In this document: positions 18,023-27,599 of the stretch, in pieces | How positions within the stretch are numbered: position 1 is the stretch's first letter | Layout: each line of letters opens with the position of its first letter | Source: Tessaracoccus caeni | GTDB taxonomy: Bacteria; Actinomycetota; Actinomycetes; Propionibacteriales; Propionibacteriaceae | Reading direction: 5' to 3' | Assembly: GCF_029211185.1 (NCBI RefSeq) | Contig: NZ_JARGDO010000001.1 | Span: 221,414-285,413, forward strand | Length of the DNA stretch: 64,000 nt | Position numbers and translations under genes: made by a program | The notes under the pieces: generated by a model | What the model was told of the DNA's origin: nothing | Databases searched by the model: none | The model's input: the letters and a program-made list of their open reading frames with translations, nothing else

Positions 18023-19045
18023 TCAGTACTGCTCGGTCTCCGCGAAGTCAACGTCTTCGTCGTTGTCCTCGTCATAGCGCTCGATGGCCTGCATAGGGTC
18101 GAAGCCAGGGTTCGAGTCGCGGAGGGCGAGGCCCAGGGTGGCCAGGGTCTCCTTCACCTCGTCGATGGACTTGGAACCGAAGTTGCGGATGTCCAGCAGA
18201 TCCTCTTCGCTGCGGGCAACGAGCTCGCCCACGGTGTGGATCCCCTCGCGCTTGAGGCAGTTGTAGGAACGAACCGACAGCTCGAGATCCTCGACGGGGA
18301 GGCTCAGCGACTCCGCGATCTGCTCGTCGACGGGCGACGGGCCGATCTCGATGCCCTCGGCCTCGACGTTGAGCTCACGGGCGAGCCCGAACAGCTCGAC
18401 CAGGGTGCGACCGGCCGACGCGACGGCGTCGCGCGGGGCGATCGAGGCCTTGGTCTCGACGTCGATGATGAGGCGATCGAAGTCGGTGCGCTGGGCCACG
18501 CGGGTGGCCTCCACCTTGTAGGTCACCTTCAGCACCGGGGAGTAGATCGAGTCCACGGGAATGCGGCCGATCTCGGCCTCGGGGTTCTTGTTGAGCACCG
18601 AGGACACGTAGCCGCGGCCACGCTCCACCACGAGCTCCATCTCCAGCCGACCGTTCTCGTTCAGCGTGGCGATGTGCAGCTCGGGGTTGTGGATCTCGAC
18701 GCCGGCCGGGGGCTGGATGTCGCCCGCGGTGACGGCGCCCGCACCTGCCTTGCGCAGGTACATGACCACGGGCTCGTCCTCCTCGGAGGAGAGCACCAGG
18801 CCCTTGAGGTTGAGGATGATCTCGGTGACATCCTCGACGACACCGGGGATGGTGGAGAACTCGTGCTGGTTACCCTCGATCTTGATGCTGGTCACCGAGG
18901 CGCCAGGGATCGACGAAAGCAGGGTGCGACGCAGCGAGTTGCCGAGGGTGTAGCCGAAGCCGGGCTCCAGCGGTTCGATGATGAACCGGGAGCGCTGCTC
19001 GGAGACGACCTCTTCCGACAGGGTGGGACGCTGAGTGATGAGCAT
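18023..19045 (-). CDS. rpoA: RNA polymerase alpha subunit
   Basis: The 340-residue protein has the N-terminal dimerisation and assembly domain ([21 protein letters not shown], residues about 26-46), a linker near 225-245 and the C-terminal DNA-binding domain ([20 protein letters not shown], then [12 protein letters not shown]). A short acidic tail ends the protein. It lies between rpsD and rplQ, the standard alpha-operon position, and the ATG is preceded by GGAAGGAAACC. Confidence 0.98.
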   Translation of the reverse strand: MLITQRPTLSEEVVSEQRSRFIIEPLEPGFGYTLGNSLRRTLLSSIPGASVTSIKIEGNQHEFSTIPGVVEDVTEIILNLKGLVLSSEEDEPVVMYLRKAGAGAVTAGDIQPPAGVEIHNPELHIATLNENGRLEMELVVERGRGYVSSVLNKNPEAEIGRIPVDSIYSPVLKVTYKVEATRVAQRTDFDRLIIDVETKASIAPRDAVASAGRTLVELFGLARELNVEAEGIEIGPSPVDEQIAESLSLPVEDLELSVRSYNCLKREGIHTVGELVARSEEDLLDIRNFGSKSIDEVKETLATLGLALRDSNPGFDPMQAIERYDEDNDEDVDFAETEQY

Positions 19046-19144
19046 GTAGGTTTCCTTCCCGCACCAACCGCTATTTGATGGTGCGAACTAAAAGGGGATA
19101 TGCAGGTGGGCCGCCCGGAAGCCGGCCGGCCCACCGGAGCCCTG

Positions 19145-19750
19145 CTACTTGGAGTAGAGCTCGACGATCATCTGCTCCTGAACGTCCACCACGATCTGCT
19201 CGCGGACGGGGAGCTGGTGCACGAGGATGCGCATCCGGTTGGGACGGGCCTCCAGCCACGCCGGAACGGAACGCTCGTGATGGGTCTCACGGGCGACCAC
19301 CAGCGGGTGCAGGTTCATCGACTTCTCAGCGACGTCGACGATGTCCTTGCCCTGGACGCGGTAGCTGGGGATGTTCACCCGCTGACCGTTGACCAGGAAG
19401 TGGCCGTGCACGATCAGCTGACGAGCCTGACGGCGGGTGGAGGCGAACCCAGCGCGGTACACGACGTTGTCGAGACGCGACTCGAGGATGCGCAGCAGGT
19501 TGTCGCCGGTCTTGCCGGAGAGGCGAGCGGCCTCCTCGTAGTAACGACGGAACTGCTTCTCTAGCACGCCGTAGGCGAAACGAGCCTTCTGCTTCTCCTT
19601 CATCTGCAGCGAGTACTCGGAGTCCTTGGTGCGGCCGCGGCCATGCACACCCGGGGGGTACGGACGACGCTCGAACGCCTTGTCGTTGCCGACGAGATCG
19701 GTGCCGAGACGACGAGACTTCTTGGTAATGGGGCCGGTGTAGCGAGCCAT
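19145..19750 (-). CDS. rpsD: 30S ribosomal protein S4
   Basis: S4 nucleates 16S rRNA 5'-domain assembly. The 201-residue protein has the S4 RNA-binding domain (RLDNVVYRAGFASTRRQARQ, about residues 92-111). The N-terminal region lacks the four cysteines of the zinc-binding form, so this is the zinc-free type. It lies between rpsK and rpoA. Confidence 0.98.
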   Translation of the reverse strand: MARYTGPITKKSRRLGTDLVGNDKAFERRPYPPGVHGRGRTKDSEYSLQMKEKQKARFAYGVLEKQFRRYYEEAARLSGKTGDNLLRILESRLDNVVYRAGFASTRRQARQLIVHGHFLVNGQRVNIPSYRVQGKDIVDVAEKSMNLHPLVVARETHHERSVPAWLEARPNRMRILVHQLPVREQIVVDVQEQMIVELYSK

Positions 19751-19782
19751 GTTGTCTTACCTTCTTTCTTCTTCTCGGGCGA

Positions 19783-20190
19783 TCAGACGCGACGACGCTT
19801 GGGCGGACGGCAGCCGTTGTGCGGCACCGGGGTCACGTCGGAGATCGCGCCGACCTCGAGACCGACGGCACCCAGCGAGCGGATGGCGGTCTCACGGCCG
19901 GAGCCGGGGCCCTTGACGAAGACGTCGACCTTCTTCATGCCGTGCTCCATGGCGCGACGGCCGGCGGCCTCAGCGGCCATCTGAGCGGCGAACGGGGTGG
20001 ACTTGCGCGAGCCCTTGAAACCGACGGTGCCCGCGGAGGCCCATGAGATCACAGCGCCCGTGGGATCGGTGATCGTGATGATGGTGTTGTTGAAGGTGCT
20101 CTTGATATGCGCCTCGCCGGCCAGCACATTCTTCTTTTCCTTGCGGCGCACCTTGGTCTTGGCGGCCGCCTTCCGGCTTGCAGTAGCCAT
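19783..20190 (-). CDS. rpsK: 30S ribosomal protein S11
   Basis: S11 forms part of the platform beside the mRNA exit. The 135-residue product has a short Lys/Arg-rich N-terminus, then [20 protein letters not shown] and the conserved C-terminal [18 protein letters not shown]. The ribosome binding site AGGAGAAAAA precedes ATG 20190. Downstream of rpsM in the alpha operon. Confidence 0.98.
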   Translation of the reverse strand: MATASRKAAAKTKVRRKEKKNVLAGEAHIKSTFNNTIITITDPTGAVISWASAGTVGFKGSRKSTPFAAQMAAEAAGRRAMEHGMKKVDVFVKGPGSGRETAIRSLGAVGLEVGAISDVTPVPHNGCRPPKRRRV

Positions 20191-20231
20191 AAGTGATTTT
20201 TCTCCTGAGTCCTAAACGCTCAACCGTGAGG

Positions 20232-20606
20232 TCAGCGAGCCTTCTTCTTGCCGGCCACGGCCTTCTTCTTGCCCTTGCGGGTGCGCGCGTTGGTACGCGT
20301 ACGCTGCCCACGCACGGGAAGACCGCTGCGGTGACGACGGCCCTGGTAGTTGCCGATCTCGACCTTGCGGCGGATGTCGGCGGCGACGCTACGGCGGAGG
20401 TCGCCCTCGATCTCGTAGTTGCCTTCGATGTGGTCACGCAGCGCGACGAGCTGATCGTCGGTGAGCTGGTGGACACGGAGATCGCCGCTGATTTCAGTGG
20501 CGGCGAGGGTTTCGGCGGCACGGGTCTTGCCGATGCCGAAGATGTAGGTGAGCGCAACCTCCAGGCGCTTTTCGCGCGGGAGATCGACGCCAACGAGGCG
20601 TGCCAT
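20232..20606 (-). CDS. rpsM: 30S ribosomal protein S13
   Basis: S13 bridges the subunits and contacts P-site tRNA. The 124-residue protein begins [21 protein letters not shown] and contains the helix-hairpin-helix [13 protein letters not shown]; its basic tail ends [16 protein letters not shown] 20606 has GAAAGGTACC upstream. A 239-base gap separates it from rpmJ. Confidence 0.98.
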   Translation of the reverse strand: MARLVGVDLPREKRLEVALTYIFGIGKTRAAETLAATEISGDLRVHQLTDDQLVALRDHIEGNYEIEGDLRRSVAADIRRKVEIGNYQGRRHRSGLPVRGQRTRTNARTRKGKKKAVAGKKKAR

Positions 20607-20845
20607 CAGGCGGTACCTTTCATAGGTTTCGATCCAGGACTCTCGTCCGGTTGAGGACCGCGAAGGTGTGTGGCGCGACGCGTCCCCCCGCCCGAGTGGC
20701 GTGAGGGCCTTGGCCTTCGTCCAAGGGTGTGGGCCGGAGCGGACTCCGACCTTTTGCGTTCACGTTGCTGTGTAGTTGTCGGCGGCTTCGGAGTGTGACC
20801 TCCTGCACCGCGATGCTCTGCTCGCTCCCGAGCCTCAGCCCAGGG

Positions 20846-20959
20846 TCAGCCCTGGCGCTGCTTGTGGCGCGGGTTCTCGCAGATCACCATCACACGACCG
20901 TGCCGGCGGATGACCTTGCACTTGTCGCAGATCTTCTTGACGCTCGGCTGAACCTTCAT
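20846..20959 (-). CDS. rpmJ: 50S ribosomal protein L36
   Basis: A 37-residue gene begins [20 protein letters not shown] and ends [10 protein letters not shown]. The zinc ligands Cys11, Cys14, Cys27 and His32 are all present, so this is the zinc-binding form, unlike the zinc-free S4 of the same operon. It lies between infA and rpsM as expected. The ATG at 20957-20959 follows AAAAGGTTGC. A terminator-like hairpin after infA suggests that rpmJ starts a new transcript. Confidence 0.97.
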   Translation of the reverse strand: MKVQPSVKKICDKCKVIRRHGRVMVICENPRHKQRQG

Positions 20960-21144
20960 CGAGCAACCTTTTCAATCGGCGACTGGGCAGCACTGTGCCC
21001 AATCTTTGTGGTGGATAATCGTCGAGCCGTGACGACCCGCAGTACAGGACCGAGGGCAGACACGACCGACGAGCCACTTTACTGGATGCCGACGCCGATC
21101 CCAAATCCCGGAGCCCGAGGCCGAGCCTCGCGAAAATGCAAAGA

Positions 21145-21170
21145 TGCGCCCGGCCTGAAGGCCGGACGCA
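21145..21170 (-). terminator. Hairpin after infA, probable terminator
   Basis: A stem TGCG.CCGGCC / GGCCGG.CGCA with one mismatch and a TGAA loop starts 20 bases after the infA stop, and the minus strand continues TCTTTGCATTTTC. It would end the infA message and separate it from the rpmJ-rplQ unit. Confidence 0.7.
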
Positions 21171-21189
21171 TTGCGTCAGAGGACTGGAC

Positions 21190-21411
21190 TCACTTGTGCC
21201 GGTAAACGATCCGGCCGCGGGTCAGGTCGTAGGGCGACAGTTCGACGACCACCCGGTCGGCGGGCAGGATCCGGATGTAGTGCTGGCGCATCTTGCCGGA
21301 GATCGTCGTGAGGACTTTGTGACCGTTGGCCAGCTCCACGCGGAACATCGCGTTGGGCAGGGCCTCGACCACGGTTCCCTCGAGTTCGAGGGCGCCTTCC
21401 TTCTTAGCCAT
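21190..21411 (-). CDS. infA: Translation initiation factor IF-1
   Basis: IF-1 is an OB-fold protein that covers the ribosomal A site during initiation. The 73-residue product begins [20 protein letters not shown] and ends [13 protein letters not shown], full length for the family. It is separated from map, its usual upstream neighbour, by about 11 kb of sugar-utilisation genes. Confidence 0.98.
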   Translation of the reverse strand: MAKKEGALELEGTVVEALPNAMFRVELANGHKVLTTISGKMRQHYIRILPADRVVVELSPYDLTRGRIVYRHK

Positions 21412-21542
21412 AAACTCTCATTCGTCGTCTTTCGGGGAGGAGACGGACGTCTCCGCCTGTGTCATAATACCGGGCGCCCTCGTGGCGCCCCAAATCACCC
21501 CTCCCCTCCGTAGCAGCGCGAGGGCCCCTTAGGCTGATCCTT

Positions 21543-21821
21543 ATGGACTACTACGCCGTGAGCTACGTCTACCGCGACGACAAGGAATCGCTCGACAAGA
21601 TCCGACCGGAGCACCGCGCCTTCTTGGGGTCGCTGTCTCAGATGGTCGCCTCCGGTCCGCTGCCCGACACCTCCCCCAGCCACGCGCTGCTGATCCTGCG
21701 CGGCGAGAGCGCGGCAGAGATCGAGCAGGCCCTCGACGCGGACCCCTTCAAGCTGGCCGACCTCATCGCCGAACGCCACATCGAGAAGTGGCTTCCCGTG
21801 ATCGGGGTCTTCGCCGGCTGA
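21543..21821 (+). CDS. YciI family protein
   Basis: The 92-residue protein has the small YciI ferredoxin-like fold, with the conserved RPEHRAFL (His near residue 26) and a DADPF motif near residue 65, the putative active-site His-Asp pair of the family. Its biochemical role is unknown. It lies alone on the plus strand between infA and the convergent GH94-type gene, whose stop is 12 bases away. Confidence 0.85.
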   Translation: MDYYAVSYVYRDDKESLDKIRPEHRAFLGSLSQMVASGPLPDTSPSHALLILRGESAAEIEQALDADPFKLADLIAERHIEKWLPVIGVFAG

Positions 21822-21833
21822 GGCGCGTTCGCG

Positions 21834-24800
21834 TCACAGCGTGACGACGCGCAGCTTTCTGGCGCCCCGAAGGTCGTCCGCGCTCACCGTGACCCCGGCC
21901 GTTCGGTACGGGTTGGCCAGGGCTCGCATGGGCACCGGCCTCCCGTCCACCTCGACGACCAAGAGGCCGTGCCCCTTCTCACCTGGCACGATCTCTACCT
22001 CGAGCGGACCGCCGAGCACGGGAAGCCGGGCGCCGACCGTACCCAGCTGAGGATCGAGGACCGGGTCTATCTCGATCTCACGAGCCGCGTGCCGGATGCC
22101 GAGCATGCGTTGGGTGAGGATCTCCAGAAACAGCCCCGGTCCGGACGAATACACCCGCCACCCCGCCTCGAGGGGCACCTCACCGGCCAATGCCCGGCGA
22201 TAGTCGTCGGCGGCCTCGTAGCGATCCGCGAATGCCGCGTCCGAACTGGACGAGTACGCATTCACCTGACGGGGCATCGCGCTCGGCACCAGCTCTTCGA
22301 TCCCGACGGGCACCGCACGAGCCATCGCACGCAGCAGTGCGGGCCCGTCGCCGATCCGCGCCAGCGCCTCCGCGTACCGGATGTGCGCATGCAGATACAT
22401 CAGGCCGATCTCCCGACCGAAGAAGCTGGCGGCCTCCGCCCGTCGAAACACCGTCATCGGGCCGCCGCGGTAGGCAACCGGCCGGTCGAACAGCCGCGCG
22501 CCGTCCGGACCGGTCAGGTGCTGCTCGATCAGGCTCAGGTGACGCGTCGCCTCCTCGATGGTGAGCAGGTCGCCGGAGATCGCGTGGATCATGGGCAGCA
22601 AGGAGTAGGTCAGGCCCGTTTCGTCGTCACGAGGATGGATGAGCGGACGGAACCGCCCCGGCCCCTCAGCGACCCCGTAGCCGGCGAGCACGCCGTCGAG
22701 CAGCAACCAGTTCCGGAGCTGCTCCTTGCTCGCCTCGACGAAGGCCAGCGATCGCTGCGCAACCTCGGGCGAGGCAGTCGCGAGCCCTGCCGCCAGCCGT
22801 CCCAGCGCCTCGATCTGCAGGACGACCGTCCAGGTCGAGACCATGCGCTGGGTGAGCTCGGAGTTCGCGGGCTGCAGGGAGTCGTTCCAATCGCCATGAC
22901 CGTAAGCCGGTAGCGAGGTGCCGTCGATGAAGGTCGACTCGATGAGGTCGAGGGCTCGCCCGACGTGTTCGATCAGCGACGCCGACCGGCCAGGGGCATC
23001 GCCGAACGCGACCATCGCGTCCAGAACCGACGTGTCCCCGGTGGCACCGAGATACTGCCCGAGCGCGAGCAGCGGCCAATAGACCACGTCGCCGTGGGGT
23101 TCTTCCGCAGCCCGGGTGAAGCCGGGCAGGAACTCGATCGCCTGGGACCAGTCTCCTCGCGCGCGCTGCGCGCCGAAGACGGTGATCAGCAGGTCGCGCC
23201 ACGCCGCATGCTCTCCCCATGATCGCAGCAGGCCGACCGGCCCCTGCGCGACGTCCCTCGTTCCCCAGGCGCCCCCGGTGTGCTGCTCCAGCCCTCGGGG
23301 CGACAGGTAGTGGACGATGGCGTCGTGGGCGTACCAACCTGTCATCTGATCGATCCGCGACAGCAGGTCGGATGCGGGTCCGGGCGACGCGCTCCGAACG
23401 GCGACGCTCGTATGCACGTCATCCCAGCCGCAGTCCTCGACGCTTCGGCTCTCACCTTGGCTCTGGGTCGTTCGGGGCAGCAAGGACACTGACCACTGCC
23501 TCATCGGAGCGACGGCTACGGTGACGATCGGCTCCCCCCTGCCTGAGCCGTCGGCGAAAAGCGGGCCGTCGTCGGCCACCACGGCGCCGTCGGGCACCAG
23601 GATCTCGAGGCGCGCCTCCTCATTGGCAGCGCGCGCGAGTGAGCCTTCGGGCGCCGCGACGATGACGCTCACCCCATTTACCGCGACCGGCCCGAGCGCA
23701 CCGGGGGCCCCGCTCCAGTCGAACGACAACGCCACCATGGCGGGCACCGGCTCGCCGACGAGCGCGGAGACGGCGACGACGCAACGTCCATCGGGACCGG
23801 GCGCACCGGTGCTGACCTGCAGCAGGTGCCCGCCCGTCGCATACCACCACGTCGCCTTGTCCACCCCCGACAGCCATGCCGACGGTGTCCCCAGGAGCTG
23901 CCAGCCCCGCCCAAGGTCCACCAGTATCCGAAGGCCGTGGATTCGGCCGATGCCGAGCGGCGTGAGGCGCGAGGAGAGGATCCTCCCCCGCGCTGCGTGC
24001 CCCTGCGTCAGATGCGTGCAGAAGCCACCGTCCATCCACACGGTGCTGGTCACGTCGTGTTCGTCCGGGGTAAGGCCACCGAGCGGGCGCAGGATCTGCC
24101 CGTGCGGACGCAGCACGATCGCCTGTTTCGCGGCGGTGACGAGGAGGTCGCCGTCGGCGGTGAACCATCCGAGCGTCCGGCCGTCGACGATCTCGGGGTG
24201 TCGGCGCTCCCCCGGAACCAAGCGGGACAGTTCTTCGTCACTGAGGGCTCGCACCGGTAGGTAGGCGGCCTCTCGCCCGACCAGGCTCTCGGAGGCCTCG
24301 TCCACCGGGGCCTGGACGGGGTGCTCGACGTCTGCCTTCAACGCGAGCGACGTCGCACGAGCCGCGTCCGAAGCGGTCGTGGCCTCGGGGTGGTCGTCGA
24401 GGTGGATCAGGAAGAAGCCCCCACGCCACCGCTCACCCGGGCGGAGCGTGATCGCCTCGGTCTGCAGCGCAGCGAGCGCGTGTTCGTGCTGAAGGCGCTC
24501 GCTGGGAAGATCGCGTCGGAGGCCCGGCCACGGAGCCCCTTCCGGCAGGCCGCGCCCCAAGAGCTGCAGCGCGTCCGTGGCCCACGCGACGCACGGCGTG
24601 TAGCTGCCCAGAAGTGCCCACGGCGTTCGAGGACCGGGCATGTTCTGCCTGATCGCCAGTCCCGTGCCTCGGTCTCCCAGGTCGAGCGGCGTCACATCCA
24701 GGTACTGGCTGGGATAGAGACGGTTGGCTTCCAGCACCTCTGGTGGGCTCAACGACGGATCCTCGACGCAGAGCAGATCGAACTCCACCGGCTCCGATCG

Positions 24801-25016
24801 GAGATTGGTGACGAGGATCTCCGTGGACCACCCCGACTCCTGCGCCTCGCGCCGCCAGGTCCATCGCAGACCCTCGGCGACCCCCGAACGACGCCGCGAG
24901 AGATCCATCGGCCGCCACAGCGACTCCTCGCCATCCACGCGTTCGCGGAGCCAGAGCCCCGCCAATCCGTCCTCCAGCGGAGTGGAGGGGTGCAACGGTG
25001 CAAGCAGATCGGCCAT
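21834..25016 (-). CDS. GH94-type oligosaccharide phosphorylase, probably 1,2-beta-oligoglucan phosphorylase
   Basis: The 1,060-residue cytoplasmic protein has a long beta-rich N-terminal half and an (alpha/alpha)6 catalytic half. The GH94 catalytic motif GDWND is at residues 708-712, inside YGHGDWNDSL, and GGAWGTRDVAQGP lies upstream where GH94 enzymes have their substrate loop. The C-terminal beta-sandwich carries GWRVYSSGPGLF. Its length is that of 1,2-beta-oligoglucan phosphorylases rather than the roughly 800 residues of cellobiose phosphorylases, and its neighbours (LacI, sugar importer, GH3) match the Listeria innocua beta-1,2-glucan locus from memory. Such enzymes split beta-1,2-glucans with phosphate, releasing glucose-1-phosphate. 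No signal peptide is present. A LacI-type operator lies 10 bases upstream of the ATG. Confidence 0.78.
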   Translation of the reverse strand: MADLLAPLHPSTPLEDGLAGLWLRERVDGEESLWRPMDLSRRRSGVAEGLRWTWRREAQESGWSTEILVTNLRSEPVEFDLLCVEDPSLSPPEVLEANRLYPSQYLDVTPLDLGDRGTGLAIRQNMPGPRTPWALLGSYTPCVAWATDALQLLGRGLPEGAPWPGLRRDLPSERLQHEHALAALQTEAITLRPGERWRGGFFLIHLDDHPEATTASDAARATSLALKADVEHPVQAPVDEASESLVGREAAYLPVRALSDEELSRLVPGERRHPEIVDGRTLGWFTADGDLLVTAAKQAIVLRPHGQILRPLGGLTPDEHDVTSTVWMDGGFCTHLTQGHAARGRILSSRLTPLGIGRIHGLRILVDLGRGWQLLGTPSAWLSGVDKATWWYATGGHLLQVSTGAPGPDGRCVVAVSALVGEPVPAMVALSFDWSGAPGALGPVAVNGVSVIVAAPEGSLARAANEEARLEILVPDGAVVADDGPLFADGSGRGEPIVTVAVAPMRQWSVSLLPRTTQSQGESRSVEDCGWDDVHTSVAVRSASPGPASDLLSRIDQMTGWYAHDAIVHYLSPRGLEQHTGGAWGTRDVAQGPVGLLRSWGEHAAWRDLLITVFGAQRARGDWSQAIEFLPGFTRAAEEPHGDVVYWPLLALGQYLGATGDTSVLDAMVAFGDAPGRSASLIEHVGRALDLIESTFIDGTSLPAYGHGDWNDSLQPANSELTQRMVSTWTVVLQIEALGRLAAGLATASPEVAQRSLAFVEASKEQLRNWLLLDGVLAGYGVAEGPGRFRPLIHPRDDETGLTYSLLPMIHAISGDLLTIEEATRHLSLIEQHLTGPDGARLFDRPVAYRGGPMTVFRRAEAASFFGREIGLMYLHAHIRYAEALARIGDGPALLRAMARAVPVGIEELVPSAMPRQVNAYSSSSDAAFADRYEAADDYRRALAGEVPLEAGWRVYSSGPGLFLEILTQRMLGIRHAAREIEIDPVLDPQLGTVGARLPVLGGPLEVEIVPGEKGHGLLVVEVDGRPVPMRALANPYRTAGVTVSADDLRGARKLRVVTL

Positions 25017-25025
25017 GACGCAAAC

Positions 25026-25039
25026 TGTAAGCGCTTACC
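25026..25039. promoter_or_regulatory. LacI-family operator in front of the GH94-type gene
   Basis: The palindrome GTAAGCGCTTAC (25027-25038) lies 10 bases upstream of the GH94-type start and about 85 bases upstream of the divergent lacI-type gene. The same 12 bases recur at 26200-26211. The central CG with flanking dyad is typical of LacI/CcpA-class operators, so the local LacI protein is the likely ligand. Confidence 0.85.
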
Positions 25040-25121
25040 TAACGCCGAGGCAACGCTCCCCCTAGCGCCAAACAGCTAAGCTCATCCCAGCCAGGACGGC
25101 ACGCGACAGCATGGGAGACCA

Positions 25122-26159
25122 ATGACGGAGGCACCAGGAGGAAACACCGGGCGCAAGACCATCTACGAGGTGGCCGACGCCGCGGGTGTGTCCATCGCTA
25201 CGGTCTCCCGCGTGCTCAGCAAGCCCGAGGTGGTCTCCCCCGCCACCAGGGAGCGCGTGCTGCGCGCCGTCGAGGATCTCAACTACGTGCCCGACGGCGC
25301 CGCGCGTGCCCTCGCAGCCCGCAACAACGAGGCCTATGGTCTGGCCTTGCCGGAACTGAGCGGCCCCTACTACGCCGAACTGCTCACCGGCTTCGAGGCC
25401 GCGGCCGCGACCTATGAGGCGAGCGTCATGGTGATGCTCACCAACGGCAAGAAGAACGCCGACGCCATGGTGCGCCGGCTCGCGGGGAGGGTCGACGCGC
25501 TGGCCGTCATGGGCAACGTCCGCGTCAAGGCCACCACGCTCGAGGCGATCCGCCGCAAGATCCCCGTCGTCACCTTTGCTGGAGACCACCACGAAGGAAT
25601 CGAGGACTTCTCCACCGAGAACCTCGCCAGCGCGAAGGAGCTGACGAGCCACCTCCTCGACACTCACGCCCGCCGAGACCTCCTCTTCCTCGGCGACCCC
25701 AGCGTCGCACCCGACCTCCATGAGCGATACAGAGGTTTCGTCGAAGCGCACGAGGAGCGCGACCTCAGCCCGCGGGATCCCGTGCCCTGCCTGCCACACG
25801 AAGCAGGGGGCGAGCGAATCGGCGCCATTCTCGCGGACAGCCTGACCTCAGGGCTCATCCGAACCGACGGATTGGTGTGCGCCAACGACGAGCTCGCCCT
25901 CCCCGTCTTGCGCGCCCTGAAGAAGAGCGGCGTTCGCATCCCGGACGACATCTCCGTCACCGGGTGGGACGATGTCTTCGCCGCCCGCTACCTCTCCCCC
26001 GCGTTGACGACGGTCCGCCAGCCCGTGCGCGACCTCGGCCATCTGGTCGTCGAGAGATTCCAGCAACTGCTCGGCTCCTCACCCGAGACCGACAGCAAGC
26101 ACCGACTCCCGACCGCCGTCGTGTACCGACAGTCCTGCGGCTGCCCCGAGCCGAACTGA
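25122..26159 (+). CDS. LacI family transcriptional regulator
   Basis: The 345-residue protein has the LacI helix-turn-helix at about residues 12-33 (TIYEVADAAGVSIATVSRVL), the hinge helix DGAARALA near 58-65, and a periplasmic-binding-protein-like effector domain ending in the GWDD motif (ISVTGWDDVFAARY). It sits between the GH94-type gene and the importer genes, with a palindromic operator on each side. It presumably represses both transcripts until an oligosaccharide binds. ATG 25122 is preceded by GGGAGACCA. Confidence 0.93.
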   Translation: MTEAPGGNTGRKTIYEVADAAGVSIATVSRVLSKPEVVSPATRERVLRAVEDLNYVPDGAARALAARNNEAYGLALPELSGPYYAELLTGFEAAAATYEASVMVMLTNGKKNADAMVRRLAGRVDALAVMGNVRVKATTLEAIRRKIPVVTFAGDHHEGIEDFSTENLASAKELTSHLLDTHARRDLLFLGDPSVAPDLHERYRGFVEAHEERDLSPRDPVPCLPHEAGGERIGAILADSLTSGLIRTDGLVCANDELALPVLRALKKSGVRIPDDISVTGWDDVFAARYLSPALTTVRQPVRDLGHLVVERFQQLLGSSPETDSKHRLPTAVVYRQSCGCPEPN

Positions 26160-26198
26160 CCCCTCTTGCACTCCTCTCCGGGGTCAGGTACCATCAAA

Positions 26199-26212
26199 TG
26201 TAAGCGCTTACA
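26199..26212. promoter_or_regulatory. LacI-family operator in front of the sugar importer operon
   Basis: TGTAAGCGCTTACA is a perfect 14-base palindrome about 92 bases upstream of the binding-protein ATG. It shares its 12-base core with the site at 25027-25038. The spacing is right for an operator overlapping or just downstream of the importer promoter. Confidence 0.88.
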
Positions 26213-26304
26213 CGCGCGACATTTGGTCGAGGCTCAACGACGTCCCTCGGGGAACCCACACCTTGACGTCGCAGAACCACCGGCCCGAACACACAGGAGG
26301 AAAC

Positions 26305-27597
26305 ATGCGACGCGGCCTAACCTTCGTTGCTCTAGCGGCCGGTGCGGCAGTCATGCTCAGCGCCTGCGGCCGTGCGGATGACAACCCCACAGGCGGCGAG
26401 AGCCCCGCCCCCGTGCAATCTGTCGACACGGAGAATGCTTCCGGCACTCTCGACGTGTGGGCGATGGGCGCGGAGGGCGAGAAGCTGCCCGAGCTGGTGA
26501 AGGAATTCACCGACGCCAATCCCAACATCACCGTCAACGTCACCGCGGTCCCCTGGGACTCCGCCCACGACAAGTTCGTCAACTCGATCACGGCCGGAAC
26601 CACGCCGGACGTGGCGATGGTCGGCACCACCTGGATGGGCGAGTTCGCCGGCATGGACGCCCTGGATCCGACCCCCAGCTCCATCGACTCGAGCGTCTTC
26701 TTCGAGGGCGCGCACAACACCACCGTCGTCAACGGCACCTCGTACGGCGTGCCGTGGTACGTCGAGACGCGACTCGTCTACTACCGCACCGACATTCTCG
26801 CCGCCGCGGGAGTCTCGGCCGTCCCGACGGATCAGGACGAGTTCAAGGCCATGGCGGCCTCCCTCAAGGGCCAGGACGGCGTGAAGTGGGGCATCAGCCT
26901 GCAGCCGGGCCAGACCGGATCCTGGCAGACCGTGCTTCCCTTCGCCTGGTCGCGCGGAGCATCCGTCGCCAGCGACGACGCGTACACCTTCAACACGCCG
27001 GAGATGGTGGCGGCCGTCGACTACTTCGGCTCCTACTTCGCCGACGGCATCGCCGATCCGCAGCCGCCGGCCGGCCAGACGGAGGCCGACTTCGTGGGAG
27101 GCGCGGTGCCCATGTTCGTCTCCGGTCCTTGGATGATGAGCATCATCGAGGATTACGCCGCCACGGGCGGGGACGACGACTTCGCGTCCAAGTACGACGT
27201 CGCGCCGATCCCGAGTTCCGGCGGCGCCACCAGCAGCTCCTTCATCGGCGGATCGAACCTGGCCGTGTTCAAGGGCACCGAGAGCCGCGATGCGGCATGG
27301 GCGCTCGTGGACTGGCTGAGCCAGCCCGAGACCCAGATCAAGTGGTACAACCTGACCAGCGACCTGCCCTCGGTTCAGGCGGCCTGGGATGACCAGGTTC
27401 TGGCCGGCGACGAGAAGCTCTCCAAGTTCGGCGACCAGCTGCTCACCGCTCAGGCACCGCCCTCCTTCCCGTCGTGGGAGCAGGTCGCGGAGAGCTTCGA
27501 CGGCGAGATCGAGAAGGTCGCGAAACAGGGACTGTCCGGCCAGGACGCCATGACGGCGGCCCAGGCGCAGGCCGATTCGATCGGCACAGGTCAGTAG
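26305..27597 (+). CDS. Sugar ABC transporter substrate-binding lipoprotein
   Basis: The 430-residue lipoprotein has lipobox MLSAC (Cys21) and then a family-1 extracellular solute-binding domain (LDVWAMGAEGEKLPELVKEF, WYVETRLVYYRTD, PMFVSGPWMMS). ATG 26305 follows the strong site CAGGAGGAAAC; the frame upstream is open but not signal-peptide-like. In this operon it should bind an oligosaccharide outside the membrane and pass it to the two following permeases. By analogy with the Listeria locus the ligand would be a beta-1,2-glucooligosaccharide. Confidence 0.92.
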   Translation: MRRGLTFVALAAGAAVMLSACGRADDNPTGGESPAPVQSVDTENASGTLDVWAMGAEGEKLPELVKEFTDANPNITVNVTAVPWDSAHDKFVNSITAGTTPDVAMVGTTWMGEFAGMDALDPTPSSIDSSVFFEGAHNTTVVNGTSYGVPWYVETRLVYYRTDILAAAGVSAVPTDQDEFKAMAASLKGQDGVKWGISLQPGQTGSWQTVLPFAWSRGASVASDDAYTFNTPEMVAAVDYFGSYFADGIADPQPPAGQTEADFVGGAVPMFVSGPWMMSIIEDYAATGGDDDFASKYDVAPIPSSGGATSSSFIGGSNLAVFKGTESRDAAWALVDWLSQPETQIKWYNLTSDLPSVQAAWDDQVLAGDEKLSKFGDQLLTAQAPPSFPSWEQVAESFDGEIEKVAKQGLSGQDAMTAAQAQADSIGTGQ

Positions 27598-27599
27598 CC

